Positions 29,928-41,884 of a stretch of 54,747 nucleotides of DNA are shown here, in pieces. The translations under genes were made by a program, and so were the position numbers. The DNA is taken from positions 75,701,598-75,756,344 of the forward strand of contig CM055092.1 in assembly GCA_029204225.1 (NCBI GenBank), written 5' to 3'. The notes below the pieces were generated by a model, which did not search any database, had not been told where the DNA came from, and saw only the letters and a list, made by a program, of their open reading frames with translations. The DNA is from Diphasiastrum complanatum (lineage: Eukaryota; Streptophyta; Lycopodiopsida; Lycopodiales; Lycopodiaceae). Numbering within the stretch: position 1 is the first letter of the stretch; every line of letters starts with the position of its first letter.

Positions 29928-31733
29928 AGTGTGTGATGCTAACCAACTTAATCTTCAGTAATAGGATGACTAAAGCCATGTGTGGAATTTAGCACTGACC
30001 AAGGTTCTAGGAGATTGACCCTAAGTTCTAACCATAATCCTAGCAAACATTTGTTGTTGGGGACCATATAGGTCTGGATCTTTACTTAGACTCATAGACT
30101 ATGTTCTTAACTTATATAAACAAAGAAGATTCTAGGAGAATGTATCCTTATCTGTTGAAATCTAGGATGGGTATGATACATGGCTCAGGAGAACTCAGAA
30201 TCTCCTCCATTCGTAAAGCTCCAAGGATAGAAACTATCCTTTTCGGTGCTTGTTTTCCAGTTCAATCAGTAGTAACTGGTATCAGTGCAAGGGATGTCGA
30301 TTCATAAAGGAGGATTAGGGCGAAACATCCTTCTTGCATAAGTTTTTTTTGAGGATCTAAACTAAACTCTCAATAGGGATATGACTAGGCTCACCAACTC
30401 TCTTTTCCAAAAGAGTCTGCATCTCACAAAGGTAGACCACCTTTATAAAGCCCCACCGAGGATGCACTAGCCAAGCAAGCCGCAACAAAGCAACACAAGG
30501 GAATCAGATGGTGGGCAAATCAACCCAATAAAACCTAGATCTTACGGATCTAGCCCCCAAGCTATGGATCAATCATTCACAAGGGATAGAGGAGTCATAG
30601 CAGCACCATGTAGCTACTAGCACCACAATCAAGCATACACTAATGGTGTGACACTTATCAAGCCAGGTGTTTATTTTTGTTTAAAGGGGTTGTGTGCTAC
30701 ACATAATAGAGTAAATCACAACAAATATGATTGAGAGCTTCAAAATGAGCTTAATACTATAATTCCCACAATTCTTTCACGCACCATACTTCTCTCAAGC
30801 ATTGCTTTTGGACTAGGTATCTAGATTGACTTTAGCAGATTTTTAGCTTGGGGAGGGCTCCAAAGAAGTTATGTAGTGTAAGTAATCCTAGTCGAGTATT
30901 CCAATTAGGATGAAATGGTAGCAGCTAAGTGCACATGTATCTTCCTCTAGATATAGTTATAGTCGGCCCTTCTATTAGAAAATAAAGGAGATTTTTACAC
31001 GCTGAAAGATCAGAAGTAGACAATGCAGTGTTCGCCATTGTCACTATGCAACACTCTTGATGTTCAACTTGTATCTATTCAACCACTATCTTCACAAAGT
31101 GCTTCCTATGGCTCTGGCCATATTCATAAGTTGACGTTTACTTCTGACTTTGTTTCGTCTTGTGGGGCAAGAATATGAAGATAGAGGTAGTGACCTGTGT
31201 CTCTTGTTCCTTTTGGCTAGGTCTCTACTACGAATTGACTTCCATCTATGGATTTTATTCTCTTCTTAAGCAGGTCCAAATCTGGAAAGATTGCTCCTAT
31301 TTTTTCCCCATATTCTTGTAAAGAAAATCATTAGCTACTAGAAAATTGTTTGCATAGACGACCTCCGCTAACTAGATTGACCACATCTAACTGACAAACC
31401 TCACACCCACTAGGCTACAAGTTCCTTGAAGTTCAATAGCCAATTTGACATTTGTCAATGATAAATGAGTGGTGGAGATTCTTGCCAGAGGTATCCATCT
31501 AATGAAGTGAAACAATGACACTACGAAGATACTTTTTTCTTATTTGGAACAATGGTTGTAGGTGCATAATGATTTATTTTGTTTAAGGGGCTAGCTTCAG
31601 GAGGTGAGTTGGAGACTTGGAACCTTAAAGTACCAAAAAGTGATGATTTAAGATCATAGAAAATTGGTCAATTTTACATTTTTTGGAAGTGATTCTGTTC
31701 ATCCATCAGACTAGTTACTAGGGGCCGAGGGCC
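29928..31733. other. No gene recognised
   Basis: AT-rich, no conserved coding motif on either strand. It may include the 5' part of the decayed gypsy element disrupted by the hAT insertion. Confidence 0.45.
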
Positions 31734-32620
31734 ATGGCATTGGCCAAGGCCAATAACTGGGATGGACACCAGGGGACCCGTATGATTTCTAAAGTTAATA
31801 TAATAGAGGCATTTCACAATTCGCAGTATGGAGTTTTTTCTATGTTTGCAATACCTATTGTGGATGTTTTTGAAATGTATCCCAACAATTGTGAATTCTT
31901 TGCAATGCTGAACTCAGTAATTTTAGATTGGAAACAAACAATGAAAAATCAGATCATAAGTGACTTTCAAGATTTTTTTCCAACTGAATTACCTTATGTT
32001 TACCACCATCTAGGTTTGTAGACCACATAATAGAGCCAATTCCTGGTAGTCAACCTACCTCTAGACAACTTTATAGGTTTTCTCAGGAGGAGGAGATAGA
32101 GATTGCCAATCACATAGAAAATTATTTGAGGATGGGACATATCCAACTTAGTAGTCACCATGGGGCGCTCCTATTCTTTTGAAAGCGAAGGATGGAGGGT
32201 TCCAGATGTGTGTGGATTATAAGGACTAAATAAGATAACTATTAAGAATTTATATCTGTTACCTAGGATGGACGACTTGGTTGATCGCTTAGGTGGGGCG
32301 AAGTACTTCACTAATGTTGATCTCAGAACAGGGTACCATCAGATAAGAATTAAATCGGAAGATGTGCAGAAAACTGGATTTCATACCAGATTTGGTCATT
32401 ATGAGTTCTTAGTGTTGCCTTTTGGGTTAATGAACGCTCTAGCAAATGATGAACGATTTATTTCGTCCTTGTTTGGGGAAGTTTGTGGTAGTGTTTTTAG
32501 ATGATATTCTCATTCACAGTAAAACCTTTGAGGAACACATAGAACATATCAAAATTGTCTTGACAAAACTCCAGCAGGAATTACTCTATGCTAAGGAGTC
32601 CAAATTTTTTGGCATCTAGT
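31734..32620 (+). pseudogene. Ty3/gypsy pol fragment (linker and RT)
   Basis: The + strand reads [118 protein letters not shown] and LQQELLYAKESKFF. This is a gypsy RT with an intact FLDD box but several frameshifts. No RNase H, integrase or paired LTR is attached. An open frame at 31734-32021 is its upstream part. Confidence 0.85.
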
Positions 32621-32919
32621 TTAGCTTGCATTTTACAGAATGTTTCATATATGATATAATTCTACATTTTGTCTCACATTTAGCACAAACGTTTTAATTA
32701 GTAAGGGAGAGTATGAAGCAGACCTGGTTATTCATTATTGGGGCCGTTATATTATTTTGCACCTACAAAACATTACTACATGGTTCATTTAAGTGGATAA
32801 GAATATGCCTTATGGGCCATTAGGCCCAGTGGTAGGGCGGCCTCTTGGGGACTTTTGCTATGTGGATGTCATCCCTAAACCTTTTAAGAAGGATTTCTCA
32901 ACTATCCTGAGAACACTGT
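32621..32919. other. No gene; possible gypsy 3' flank
   Basis: A purine-rich aagggagag near 32705 could be the polypurine tract of the preceding fragment, but no LTR copy was found to test this. Confidence 0.35.
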
Positions 32920-32927
32920 AGGTACAG
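32920..32927. repeat. TSD aggtacag, left copy
   Basis: Exact 8-bp match with 33199-33206. Confidence 0.9.
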
Positions 32928-33198
32928 CATGGTTGCCAAGGAACCTGAACGAGGGAATGTGTGGACCTTGGGAACGGGAACGTAAAAAGTGGGAACATGG
33001 GAATGCCATGTGATCATCAAAAAATATAAAATGATAAAAAAGTAAAGCGTTTCTAGTGTTTTGAACAACTTCATAGTTCACATGTTCAAATTAAAGGTCT
33101 ATATACATGAACTTACACAATTTTGAACATTGTTCCTTGTGTGTGGGAACACGGGAACACGTTCCCAAGGAGTGATAATGAGTTCCTTCGTAACTATG
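32928..33198. mobile_element. Non-autonomous hAT element (MITE), 271 bp
   Basis: Imperfect TIRs CATGGTTGCCAAGGAAC (left) and CATAGTTACGAAGGAAC (right, complement), 14 of 17 identical. They are flanked by perfect 8-bp duplications AGGTACAG. Inside both ends are repeats of GGGAAC / GTTCCC. There is no coding capacity. TIR core and TSD length place it in hAT, related to the elements at 910-1287 and 5801-29919. Confidence 0.92.
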
Positions 33199-33206
33199 AG
33201 GTACAG
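33199..33206. repeat. TSD aggtacag, right copy
   Basis: Exact match with 32920-32927. Confidence 0.9.
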
Positions 33207-35039
33207 TGACTTGTAGGCATTTGGAACAGTTTCTGGAGTTCTTTAGGGTGCTACTCGTAGTTCCTTTGAGAGAGCATCTACAGTTAATCATATGCTCAAC
33301 TTACTGATTATCATACAGTGATCTTAGTTGGAGACTGTTGTATGATTCTTCAATCTTCTGTCCATCATTGTCTGGTGGGCGCTTTACAAAATCTAACATT
33401 TGTTATTCATATGCAGTAGCTTATAGTTTCTCTCTTGTTTGAGATTTCCAAATAAGGTATTGTTGACATTGGACAGTTCAGTTTAGTTAACATTATAGGC
33501 ATTTCTTGTTTGTGTCAGATTAGCATAGCTTTTAAAACAGGCTAGGTTGTGCTAGTATTCTTCTAGAGAAGAATTCTGTATCACCACGAATATGACACCT
33601 TTCATTCAACAGCGGCTTTGGTTTGATAAATGAGAACAGCCTTTTTGATATCGAGTGGTTGGGTTTCATCTGTTATGTGCCATTTTTTTCTGGCAGCAGG
33701 ATTTATATCATTTCTGGTTTCTTAATTATTACTATACCGGAGGCCTCCAATAATTGATGAGCTGGTGAGGTTTTATTTCCTCTCCCTGGGGTGGGGAGTT
33801 TGAGTCCAATGCACTGCACACATTGGGACATGCTAAAGGAAAAAGAAACTCATTTCTTTACCAGAGTTTGATCATCAACTTATTCTCTAGCATGAGTTGT
33901 ACCATAATTATCTGTTGAGTTGGCTGATACACTGAATTTCTGCTATTCAATGCGGTTACAATTTAACCATTATTTTGTTCACAAAAAGCAAAACTACAAT
34001 GTTGTTTGTTCCTTGGTAGCATGGGCATGTATAGAACGTCGTTCTTTACAAATTTTTCGCTTAGCAAATTTGTATAATATGTATGTATTTGATGTTTAGT
34101 TTGTAGTTTTCTTGTAAAAACTCCCTAGCCTGTTTTGAACCCTAAATAAGTGTAGCCTTTAAGGGATCGATTTGGCAGATACTAGCGGATGTTTAGGAAT
34201 TGATTTGGCAAGAAGAGCAGTGATAGTTACATTCTGTAGCTGAAAACACAGCCCTTGAGGCTGTTCCAAATCGCAAAAACGTGCTATCACCAAACAGGGC
34301 GAAATAATGTAAATGACCCCAAGGCTGCTTGATTCATCAAGATTTCATATCTGCTATTCAAATTGATTCTTGCTGGATTCATGTCTGCTATTCAAATTGA
34401 TTTATTCCTGCATTCAATTCTAGGGTAGCATTAAATCGATTTGACGTGAAAAAACACCGAACTCCAATTTTTCTTCAAGTTCCGTTCTGGACATATGGAA
34501 CAAAGTACCTTCGATATGTACAGAATAATATCTTCCACACGAAAAGCTACAGAACAGTGTTCTATGCTTGTGGTGCGCACAAGCCAGTATATTTTGATAT
34601 TGTAGCTATGTGGGTGGTGAAGGGTAAACACTGCAAGGGATATTTTGATATTATAGCTGTGGGTGTTGAAGGGTAAACCACTGCAAGGGAATAGTAACAT
34701 GACAATGATTTGGTAGTCAGTTGGTAAGATAATTTCATATCCAGTAAATTGTCTAGTCCAAGCCAGGGTCTTAGGTCTTGATGCCTCTATGCCGGGGTCT
34801 CACTTTCTGCTAAATGTTAAAGCTTGGCTAACAAGTTTCAAAGCATAGCTTAATTGTGAGTTTCATTCCTCCTCCCTCCAATTTAAGGCTCTTATACATG
34901 ATGATTGGTTTCATTACGTAACTGCATTTTATTGATTAATTTATGGTGAACAATCAAAGAAGTGTACTGACTATAAACTTTATATTTCTAGTTCAAGTTT
35001 ATCTTTTTGACAATGACTGCTTTTGATCTTGGAGTTCAG
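33207..35039. other. Presumed RBR intron or upstream DNA, no exon seen
   Basis: I searched by eye for earlier RBR pocket motifs (such as the 'HIDQI..C..YG' helix expected directly before the exon at 35040) and found none. It holds the tandem repeat at 34588-34690 and otherwise nothing recognised. Confidence 0.5.
34588..34690. repeat. Tandem duplication, about 50 bp, two copies
   Basis: Two adjacent copies of a unit starting atattttgatattgtagct (second copy slightly diverged), each ending near cactgcaaggga. Confidence 0.8.
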
Positions 35040-35153
35040 GTTAGGAAGGGCAACATAACGTTCCGTGAGATTATTATTCACTACAAGTGTCAACCTCATG
35101 CAAAGCCTCATGTATTTCGTAATGTTTTCATCAATCTGACACAAAAAGAGGGG
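35040..35153 (+). CDS. RBR: RBR exon, pocket B end (1 of 5 in window)
   Basis: Phase 0 to phase 0. The acceptor ttcag precedes 35040 and the donor gtttgt starts at 35154. Encodes [17 protein letters not shown] and [11 protein letters not shown]. Confidence 0.85.
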
Positions 35154-38100
35154 GTTTGTCACTTGCTCTTATTCGCTGTGGATTCTGGTCTTGTAAGGGC
35201 TTGAATATATCATTAACTTTGTGCAGCTGCACTAGCTGCTAAATCCTGAACTGATATGTGTTGTTGTTGTCAACAGAAACCAACTGGCAAAGAAACTGTG
35301 GATCTTGTAAGATTTTATAATGAAGTCTTTGTGCATGCAACAAAATGCATTCTGTTCTATCTTGGAAAAACTTTAGCCAGTGTTTCAAATAACAGTCAGG
35401 ATATTGACGAAGGAGAGAAAACCGAGGGTAATCTTTTATACTCCACTATGTTTTCTGAGGTTGATACGACAGCTGCATTGTCTCTGCGATGATAACTTTC
35501 CTGAACAGTTTCTGGTTCACATTTTGCTGTCTTTGTAAGTCTGTAACCTGTATATGAAATTCATGTCATCCACATAATAAATTTCTTTGCTAGTTTTCTT
35601 TTTCTAAGCTGTTAGTGCTAGCCTCTAGGCCAGAGAAACCTACGAGCCTGTAAGTGAAAGTGAATGCTCGCTCACTCCAAATAATTGAACAAAAGTGTTA
35701 TGATGAGCAAAATCAATCATGCTTGAATTCAATAGATGTTTCTAACCTTTATTGTGAAAGTGTATACTGACATCAATCTATATCTTGGAAACATCTATCA
35801 AATCTACCTATTCTGTTTGTTTATAGGCTATAGCTGGCATTGAACATGCCTACATTTTCGTATTGCAGAAATAGAAATTCAGAATCATGTTTGTAGTATG
35901 GGGCCTCTTGATGGGTATTAATGATGTGAGCATTCATATTCTTGCAGTAGTTCTTCCCCTTGGTAGAGTGTATGGCTTAAAACTTAACTTGCCTAAAACT
36001 TACCTTGGACCTAATGTATGTCTCCATTCTGAACATTAGAAAAGATTATATTTGACCCTGTAATAGGTATGACTAAAGAAATGCAACTCTAGAATTTTAT
36101 GAAGATTGTCAAGCTTGCTGAGAGTATGACAGTTTGATCTTGCATGCTGTTTTATTTATTGGTCTATTTTGTGCGAGTTTGACGATAATTTAGATATCTA
36201 GCTTGCTTAAAGCCCTTGAATAAACGTTTTGGGTTATTCCTAGTCTATTTTAGCTTTATAGCATACATTTTTGTGCTGCACATTTTACAGGCAGAGGATT
36301 TGAATCACCGCGGAAAGCCTTATTCCCAACTATTCCAGATATTTCACCGAAGAAAGTGTCAGCTAATCAGAATGTTTATGTCTCTGCTCTGCCCTCTGCC
36401 AAGGTATGACAATCCTGGCAGTTGAACCTTTAAAGTCTGACAACAGTTGATGAATTGTGCACTTCAAAATTTATATTACTTTGATGAGCAGCACATAGAT
36501 TTTGTATCACAAATCCAAATGTGTGCAGTGCAGAATGCAGCATTCCCACATTTTCTTATTTGGCGCTTCCTGTTAATGGGGTGCCATATTGAAAATGTTT
36601 TTGAATCAGTAACCATGATCATAAATATATAGAGTAGTGAGGGGCAAGACGTTTATGTCAGGCTTCGTTTCGCTCGCCATAGGTTTGTTCAGGTTGAATT
36701 TCAGAGAGAAATGAGCTCTTAGGTACTATGATACTTCTTGCATTGTGTGGAAGCTCAGTCCTAGTAGGTACCTACTTTTGCTGCCTGGTACTACTAGAGA
36801 TGTGTACTATGGCCCGCCCAATTCGGTCTCTCTCGGGCTGTCTCCATGGTGATGGGAATAGTCCTCCGAAGTAAGTTGCATGGAATGTGAACTGTCCATA
36901 AGCAAGTGGGACTCCTTGTAGCATAATATTGAGAGGGTGTCCATATGTGGGTACCTTCAGAACTTAAGACTTGTGGAAGACATGGTATCAGTAGTAATCA
37001 GTTTTAATGATCTCAAAATTGTCAAAAAGTTGGAGGAACTCAATTACTCAATTAGGGCTGGATGATGAATCTTATACTCAGAGGAAGTGGCCTTGTAGGG
37101 ATCATGAGTGGATCTGAGAGTGATAAATGGATGAGGAAGGAATGCCAAACGATTGCATGTGGGCGGAAGCGATGGAATCCAAGGAGAGGGTCTCTCATTA
37201 AGGGACCTTGCTATCAAAGGAGGCATCTGTATCAATCTTTTTGATTCTACTTTTTGTTGTTCCACTTCCACATTTTGAGCCATTCTGTGATGGTTCATGA
37301 GGCACCACCATATATTTTTCAAGCAAAGTCATTAGGTACTTTACATGCTCTCATAGTTTTTCCAATTCAGGCAAATGCCCATGTTTCTCTATTAGTAAGA
37401 GGTTGGCTGTTCAAATGTTTTAGCTTTTGGTGACCCCAAGGATTGTGGTAGATTCTTTGACAGTTGGTTTAAGTACAAAAAGTGCTGAGAGTTAATGCCT
37501 TGCGAGACATAAAGTAGATATTGAAGAGACTGGAGTCTGCAAGGCTTGTTAGAAAGAAAGCATTGAGAGCCTTCTTATGGTGTCTTCGCAAGTTGGTCCA
37601 ATTGTTCTCTTGACAAATATATGTCAGAAAGCACACCAATTGTAATGAAAAGTTATGTTCAAAAGGAAGGTGCTAATTATGAACAAACTTGTGCTTGATC
37701 TTGTTGATAAGATGAACTTCATTCGTTGTGTATTGGCTATAGTACAGTTTTGATTGGCATATGGATGATAAAAGTGCATTCTTGGCAAAGAGCATCTTCC
37801 TTGTAAACTCAAGAAAGCATGGTTTTTGAAGCAATCTCCACGAGCATGGTACGCATATATTGATGAGTACCTTTTGAGATTTGGTTTATCGAAAAGTGAA
37901 TGTGATACCAATCTTTATATCATACATGAGGATTGTGAAAATCTTCTCCTTATTGTTTTTGTGGATGACCTAATTGTCCCTTGGAATTGAAGTTTGGCGT
38001 CAACTCAATAGTTTATTTTTTAAGAACTACTGATATGCTTGATTGTAAGCTTGTATCTACAATAGCCAACGTCAAGTAACCAGCTTTGGTGATAAATGAT

Positions 38101-39948
38101 GATTTTGCACTTTTTAGTAGTTGCATGATACTTTTTTGGATGTTTGAAAACTTTTATGTGCATGTATCATTGCAAAGTTCAGATCCACGGTATACAGACT
38201 GACAAATAGCGGCTAGACGAAGGTAACACTGCGATTGCCGGTTATTTGGAAACTTGTTCTTCCCTTGATGAACCAGCCAGGTTGGCTTGATCAATACAAA
38301 ATCACCAGATATATTAGCCTTGACATGGCTGACTTCAAATCTGAGGGAGAAGTCATCCTAGTGGGAGACCTTAATGGGAAACTTGCATTGAAGGATGCAA
38401 ATATCAAGAGATCTTTTTTTGAAACAACATCTATAACGCATTTCGTTTGTGAGCTGTTAAAAACTTGGGCGATAGGCATTAAGTAGTCATATGCAGTGAT
38501 TGCAAAGATGAGCAGTATAAAAAGGCTTGACATGGTCCTTGAAGAATGGCAATAGTGTGGTTAATCGTGCGTTAGTAACATCCAGCATGCTGAAATCTAT
38601 TTGGACATGATGGTTGATACCGCTTATAGTGAGGATTGTAAGCCGCAATATTCAAGATGGGTAAGGAAGGAGAAGATGGACCTGTGGAATCAAGGCTGTC
38701 GTATTCACTGAAGCTGATCTTGTTGCTTTGCAGGCTGTCGCCATGATTGGAGTCATCTGCAACAGTGGAAGAATTCATTTTTACAAGAAGAGTCTCTCAA
38801 AAGTGGCAGTTGAAAATTACATGGACTGGAATTGAGAGAAAACGCTTTTGTAATTGGAAAATTCAGTGACACGAATGCCCAAAAGACTATTGTAAGTTTA
38901 GTCTTTAATGACAGTATCAAAATTGGATCCTACTGGCAAAAGGTTAGTCAAGTCAAAGTGATATAGTTGCAGATGGAAATGTGATAAACATACAAGCATT
39001 GTTAATCTATTTGACCTTAGATCGCGGAAATGAGAAGACATAGGCTAAAATTGGAGTGGGAAGAATGAGCTGGTCTTCTTTGTAAGAATGGAGGAACTGA
39101 GGCGGAAGGTGTGGGAATGTATATGCCATCTAAGAGGAGATCGAGGAGCTATTAGTGACACTGTTGGAGCTTTTTTCTAGAGTTAATAATCATTTTTATT
39201 GTTTTTAGGGTATACTTTTGTTAATATGGACTTACTTTCTTTGGATATTTTAATAAGTTTAGAGACATTGCTGCCATAGACATTCGTCTCAGCAGATGGT
39301 ATATTCTACTCTTATTTTTTCTCTATTTTATGAGATTTCTGGTCATAACTATAGTTACTACTAATGCCACAGCCTTATTTTGATATTCGTGTATTAGTCG
39401 AGGTTTCCTTTGCCTTACAAGTTCAGAAACGCTAACGGAAATTCAATGTCACTGCAGGTTGAGGCTCTTTTTTCTCCAAACTCAAAAAGTCTGTATGCGT
39501 GCGTTGGGCAGAGCACTCATGCATTTCAAAGCCCATCTAAAGACTTGATTGCAATCAATAATCAGCTAAATAACAGGTAATGAGAAGAATGATCAATTGA
39601 TTTACTCTGTCTATTTAGTTATGCATATGGAAGATCTTCTTTTGGTTTTGCATGTACATAGTCATATTGTGATCATGAGTGGATTGCATGTACGTGTTCA
39701 ATTTTTGGCATGCTGCATGGATTGGGCCTTATGCATCTATCTACAGGTGCAGTGAAGTTGCCGTTGCAACTGATTCACTTGCTGCTGGCTCGATTCCATG
39801 TACATCAGACTTCAGTGATCATTCTTCGCAGGGTAACGTACAGTCAGCTTATTCAACAGTGGACTCAATTGTGAGCGAGTGCCAGTCGTTACCTCTTACA
39901 GCTAGTGCTTGTGCTGCATCACCCTTCAAAAAACCACGCCGAGATTGA
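35040..39948 (+). CDS. RBR: RETINOBLASTOMA-RELATED protein, 3' exons (partial gene)
   Basis: Five exons: 35040-35153, 35277-35427, 36291-36403, 39458-39576 and 39747-39948. All have GT/AG borders and compatible phases. The first two encode the end of pocket domain B ([20 protein letters not shown], then [16 protein letters not shown]). The last three encode the C-terminal domain: [54 protein letters not shown] and AINNQLNN, ending in basic FKKPRRD before TGA. In plants RBR is a nuclear repressor of E2F-dependent transcription controlled by CDK phosphorylation; several S-P-x-K sites (SPRK, SPKK, SPSK) are kept. No stop or frameshift is seen, unlike the surrounding repeats. The N-terminus and pocket A lie outside the window or are lost. 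Confidence 0.9.
35277..35427 (+). CDS. RBR: RBR exon (2 of 5)
   Basis: Acceptor caacag, donor gtaatc at 35428; ends in phase 1. Encodes [20 protein letters not shown] and a Ser/Asn/acidic spacer. Confidence 0.87.
35428..36290 (+). other. RBR intron, no embedded gene seen
   Basis: 863 bp of AT-rich sequence between exons 2 and 3; nothing recognised. Confidence 0.7.
36291..36403 (+). CDS. RBR: RBR exon (3 of 5), C-terminal domain
   Basis: Acceptor ttttacag, donor gtatga at 36404. The first two bases complete the codon begun in exon 2. Contains the SPRK and SPKK candidate CDK sites. Confidence 0.9.
36404..37689 (+). other. RBR intron, first part
   Basis: Start of the 3.05-kb intron between exons 3 and 4. 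No conserved motif recognised. Confidence 0.6.
37690..38010 (+). pseudogene. Copia RT fragment inside an RBR intron
   Basis: Sense-strand pieces read [14 protein letters not shown], then [49 protein letters not shown] and LGIEVW. This is the central copia RT, with the catalytic box as FVDD, and it has lost its flanking domains. Frame breaks are frequent. Confidence 0.8.
38011..39457 (+). other. RBR intron, second part
   Basis: No certain gene. Near 38330-38390 the + strand reads [17 protein letters not shown], which could be a scrap of a LINE endonuclease (GDFN-like motif), but too little remains to be sure. Confidence 0.4.
39458..39576 (+). CDS. RBR: RBR exon (4 of 5), C-terminal domain
   Basis: Acceptor cactgcag, donor gtaatg at 39577; starts in phase 0 and ends with two bases of a codon. 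Encodes [20 protein letters not shown], the most conserved stretch of the plant RBR C-terminus. Confidence 0.93.
39747..39948 (+). CDS. RBR: RBR terminal exon (5 of 5)
   Basis: Acceptor ctacag; the first base completes AG|G (Arg). Encodes a Ser/Ala/Asp-rich tail ending SPFKKPRRD and the stop TGA at 39946-39948. Confidence 0.85.
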
Positions 39949-41346
39949 GCACGATGTGGTAGATTGTTTGTTCATGTAAGCAAGAGGTCGTTTGAGGAAG
40001 GCTTTATTAAAGTCCATGACTTCACTCTGTACTCCACGCACAGAAAGATGTGACTGAACTGTTTGATACCTTTATGCATACTTGTCATGCTATGTAGAGT
40101 GCATGAATAGAAGTGACTTGGCTGTTTAATAGTTTTGTGCATAGTTTTGATGTAGAAGCTTTGTTGCTGCTGTGGATTGGACGTCCTTATCTGTCTGTTG
40201 GGGGATTAGTGTTATAGAAACCGTGTTAGTTATGCCCAACTCAACCTCTGTTGTATGTGTAGGTTTATTGGCAATGTTTCTTCTATGTTTCGTCTTGTAT
40301 GTCCTCATTGTGCTGTTGAGTGAAGTTGAACTCCAGATCTCAAGGACAAGAAAGGAGACCTTCACCAACACAGCATAAATTGTAGGACTCAATCTTCTGT
40401 CTATGTATAGGTAAATAAACAACATGCAAGGCATTTGGCCCATGCCAACGTTTTTATGAACGAGTGTTTTCACCCTTCCAAAAAGTAGCCAAGGAAGGCT
40501 CTTCGTTTTTTTAAGACCAAGCATAGACTTTTTGTAAAGAGTAGCTATTGCTAAATTTTCAGGTTCACATATTGTGATTTAAGTCAGTTTTCTTATGTTT
40601 CTATGAGGAAGGAGTCTGATTTGATTGGCTTTGCCTCAAGTGTTTGCCTTCATCATGCCTGACTTTGCTCTTTACCTCTGGACACCTGGTAGAAAGTCAC
40701 ACATTGTGTCTGTGTATAACTTATGAATGCTAACATGGAAGTAACTTCATGGGTGTGACCTCAAAGTACTCTTGGGCATTGATGATGTGAGAAGAGAATT
40801 GGGATGGCAATACATTTAGTTAGGTACATCTCTTTCTAGAAATTTAAAATTGATGCAGATCATGTAACTGTACCAAATAGCACCTGAGAATTGATTTATT
40901 GATGGACAAGTATATTCTACACTGTCTTCTATTGCCTCCTGTTTTAATGTCAGAGATCTACAAATAGCAACATTGGCATTTAAAGATTTGCTGAAAACTG
41001 TCCCAAGTGAGCCACTACATTGCCATTTAGTGTGCACATTCTTTAAAAACCAAATATTAATCTCTGGTTATCAGGGATTTAGTTACAGAATGGAATGCAG
41101 CAGTTATTTCTAAGTAGACAACAACCTTAAAGTGGCATAAGGTTTGGTCCCATGTGGTACTTGATTGAAATTGCTAGCCTAGAATGTTAAGTTTCATGCT
41201 TTTTCAATTCTCGATCCATTTTTCAGTCAAATACGCATTGAAATCATTTGCCTAGTAATGACATGCTTGCATGAGAATGATTCGGTGGACTTTTTGTCCT
41301 TGAAGTTACAGAACTGGTAGGAGGCTGAAAAGTTAAATGTTGCCCG
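39949..41346 (+). other. RBR 3' untranslated and downstream DNA
   Basis: The RBR mRNA probably ends within the first few hundred bases; an aataaa lies near 40412, but the true cleavage site is not determinable here. No other gene is recognised up to 41346. Confidence 0.45.
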
Positions 41347-41445
41347 CATAGTTACCAAGAGACGTGGCACCCTTGGGAACAGGAATGTTTTTAGGGACCT
41401 ATTTCCCTTCCCAGGGGTGGGGAGAAATAGGGAGTGCCACATCAT
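41347..41445. mobile_element. Truncated hAT MITE related to 32928-33198
   Basis: Begins CATAGTTACCAAGAGACG, matching the TIR type of the intact MITE, and carries TTGGGAAC-like repeats. A short inverted pair gtggcac ... gtgccac surrounds the next 75 bp. No matching right end or TSD was found, so it is a partial copy. Confidence 0.55.
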
Positions 41446-41884
41446 CATATTCTATTTGCAAGAAAATGAAGATTTTGGTATTTTTATTTCCTGAACAAAA
41501 TATATGCAATCAAATTAGATAATAATAGGTAGAATATAATATTAGTCTTTAGCATTAGGGCCCTTTTTTAATTAAAAACAAAGGGCCTCTTCCTTGCCTA
41601 AACATGTTTGCTAATTAGGATTAATTAGCACAATAATGGTCCTATGTGGCAGTTCACCCTGGGTTTATCATGGGTTAACTTATATTTTAGTAGGCTTCAC
41701 TTAGGCCTAACATAATATAGCAAGGACAAATAACTTTAATGTAGACTAAAATCTTGAATCCAATATAACAACCATTTTTTCAAGCCCTTTAAAAATCATT
41801 TTTTTAAGCTTAGAATGAGTGAAAAGCAGGTTGAACTGCTGGTCTTTATTTGATTGTTATCAAATTTACAAGAGCTCTGACCGA
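41446..41884. other. No gene recognised
   Basis: AT-rich DNA between the MITE fragment and the gypsy gag; nothing identified. Confidence 0.45.

Noticed and set aside
29680-29961. Open frames with Ser-Leu or Arg-Glu repeats
   Set aside because: Translation of the (CT)n tract.
34446-34676. 76-codon open frame just upstream of the first RBR exon
   Set aside because: Contains a DNA tandem repeat and no RBR similarity.
38320-38420. LINE endonuclease motif (VGDLNGKL) in the RBR intron
   Set aside because: Only about 30 residues with one motif; mentioned as possible but not called as an element.
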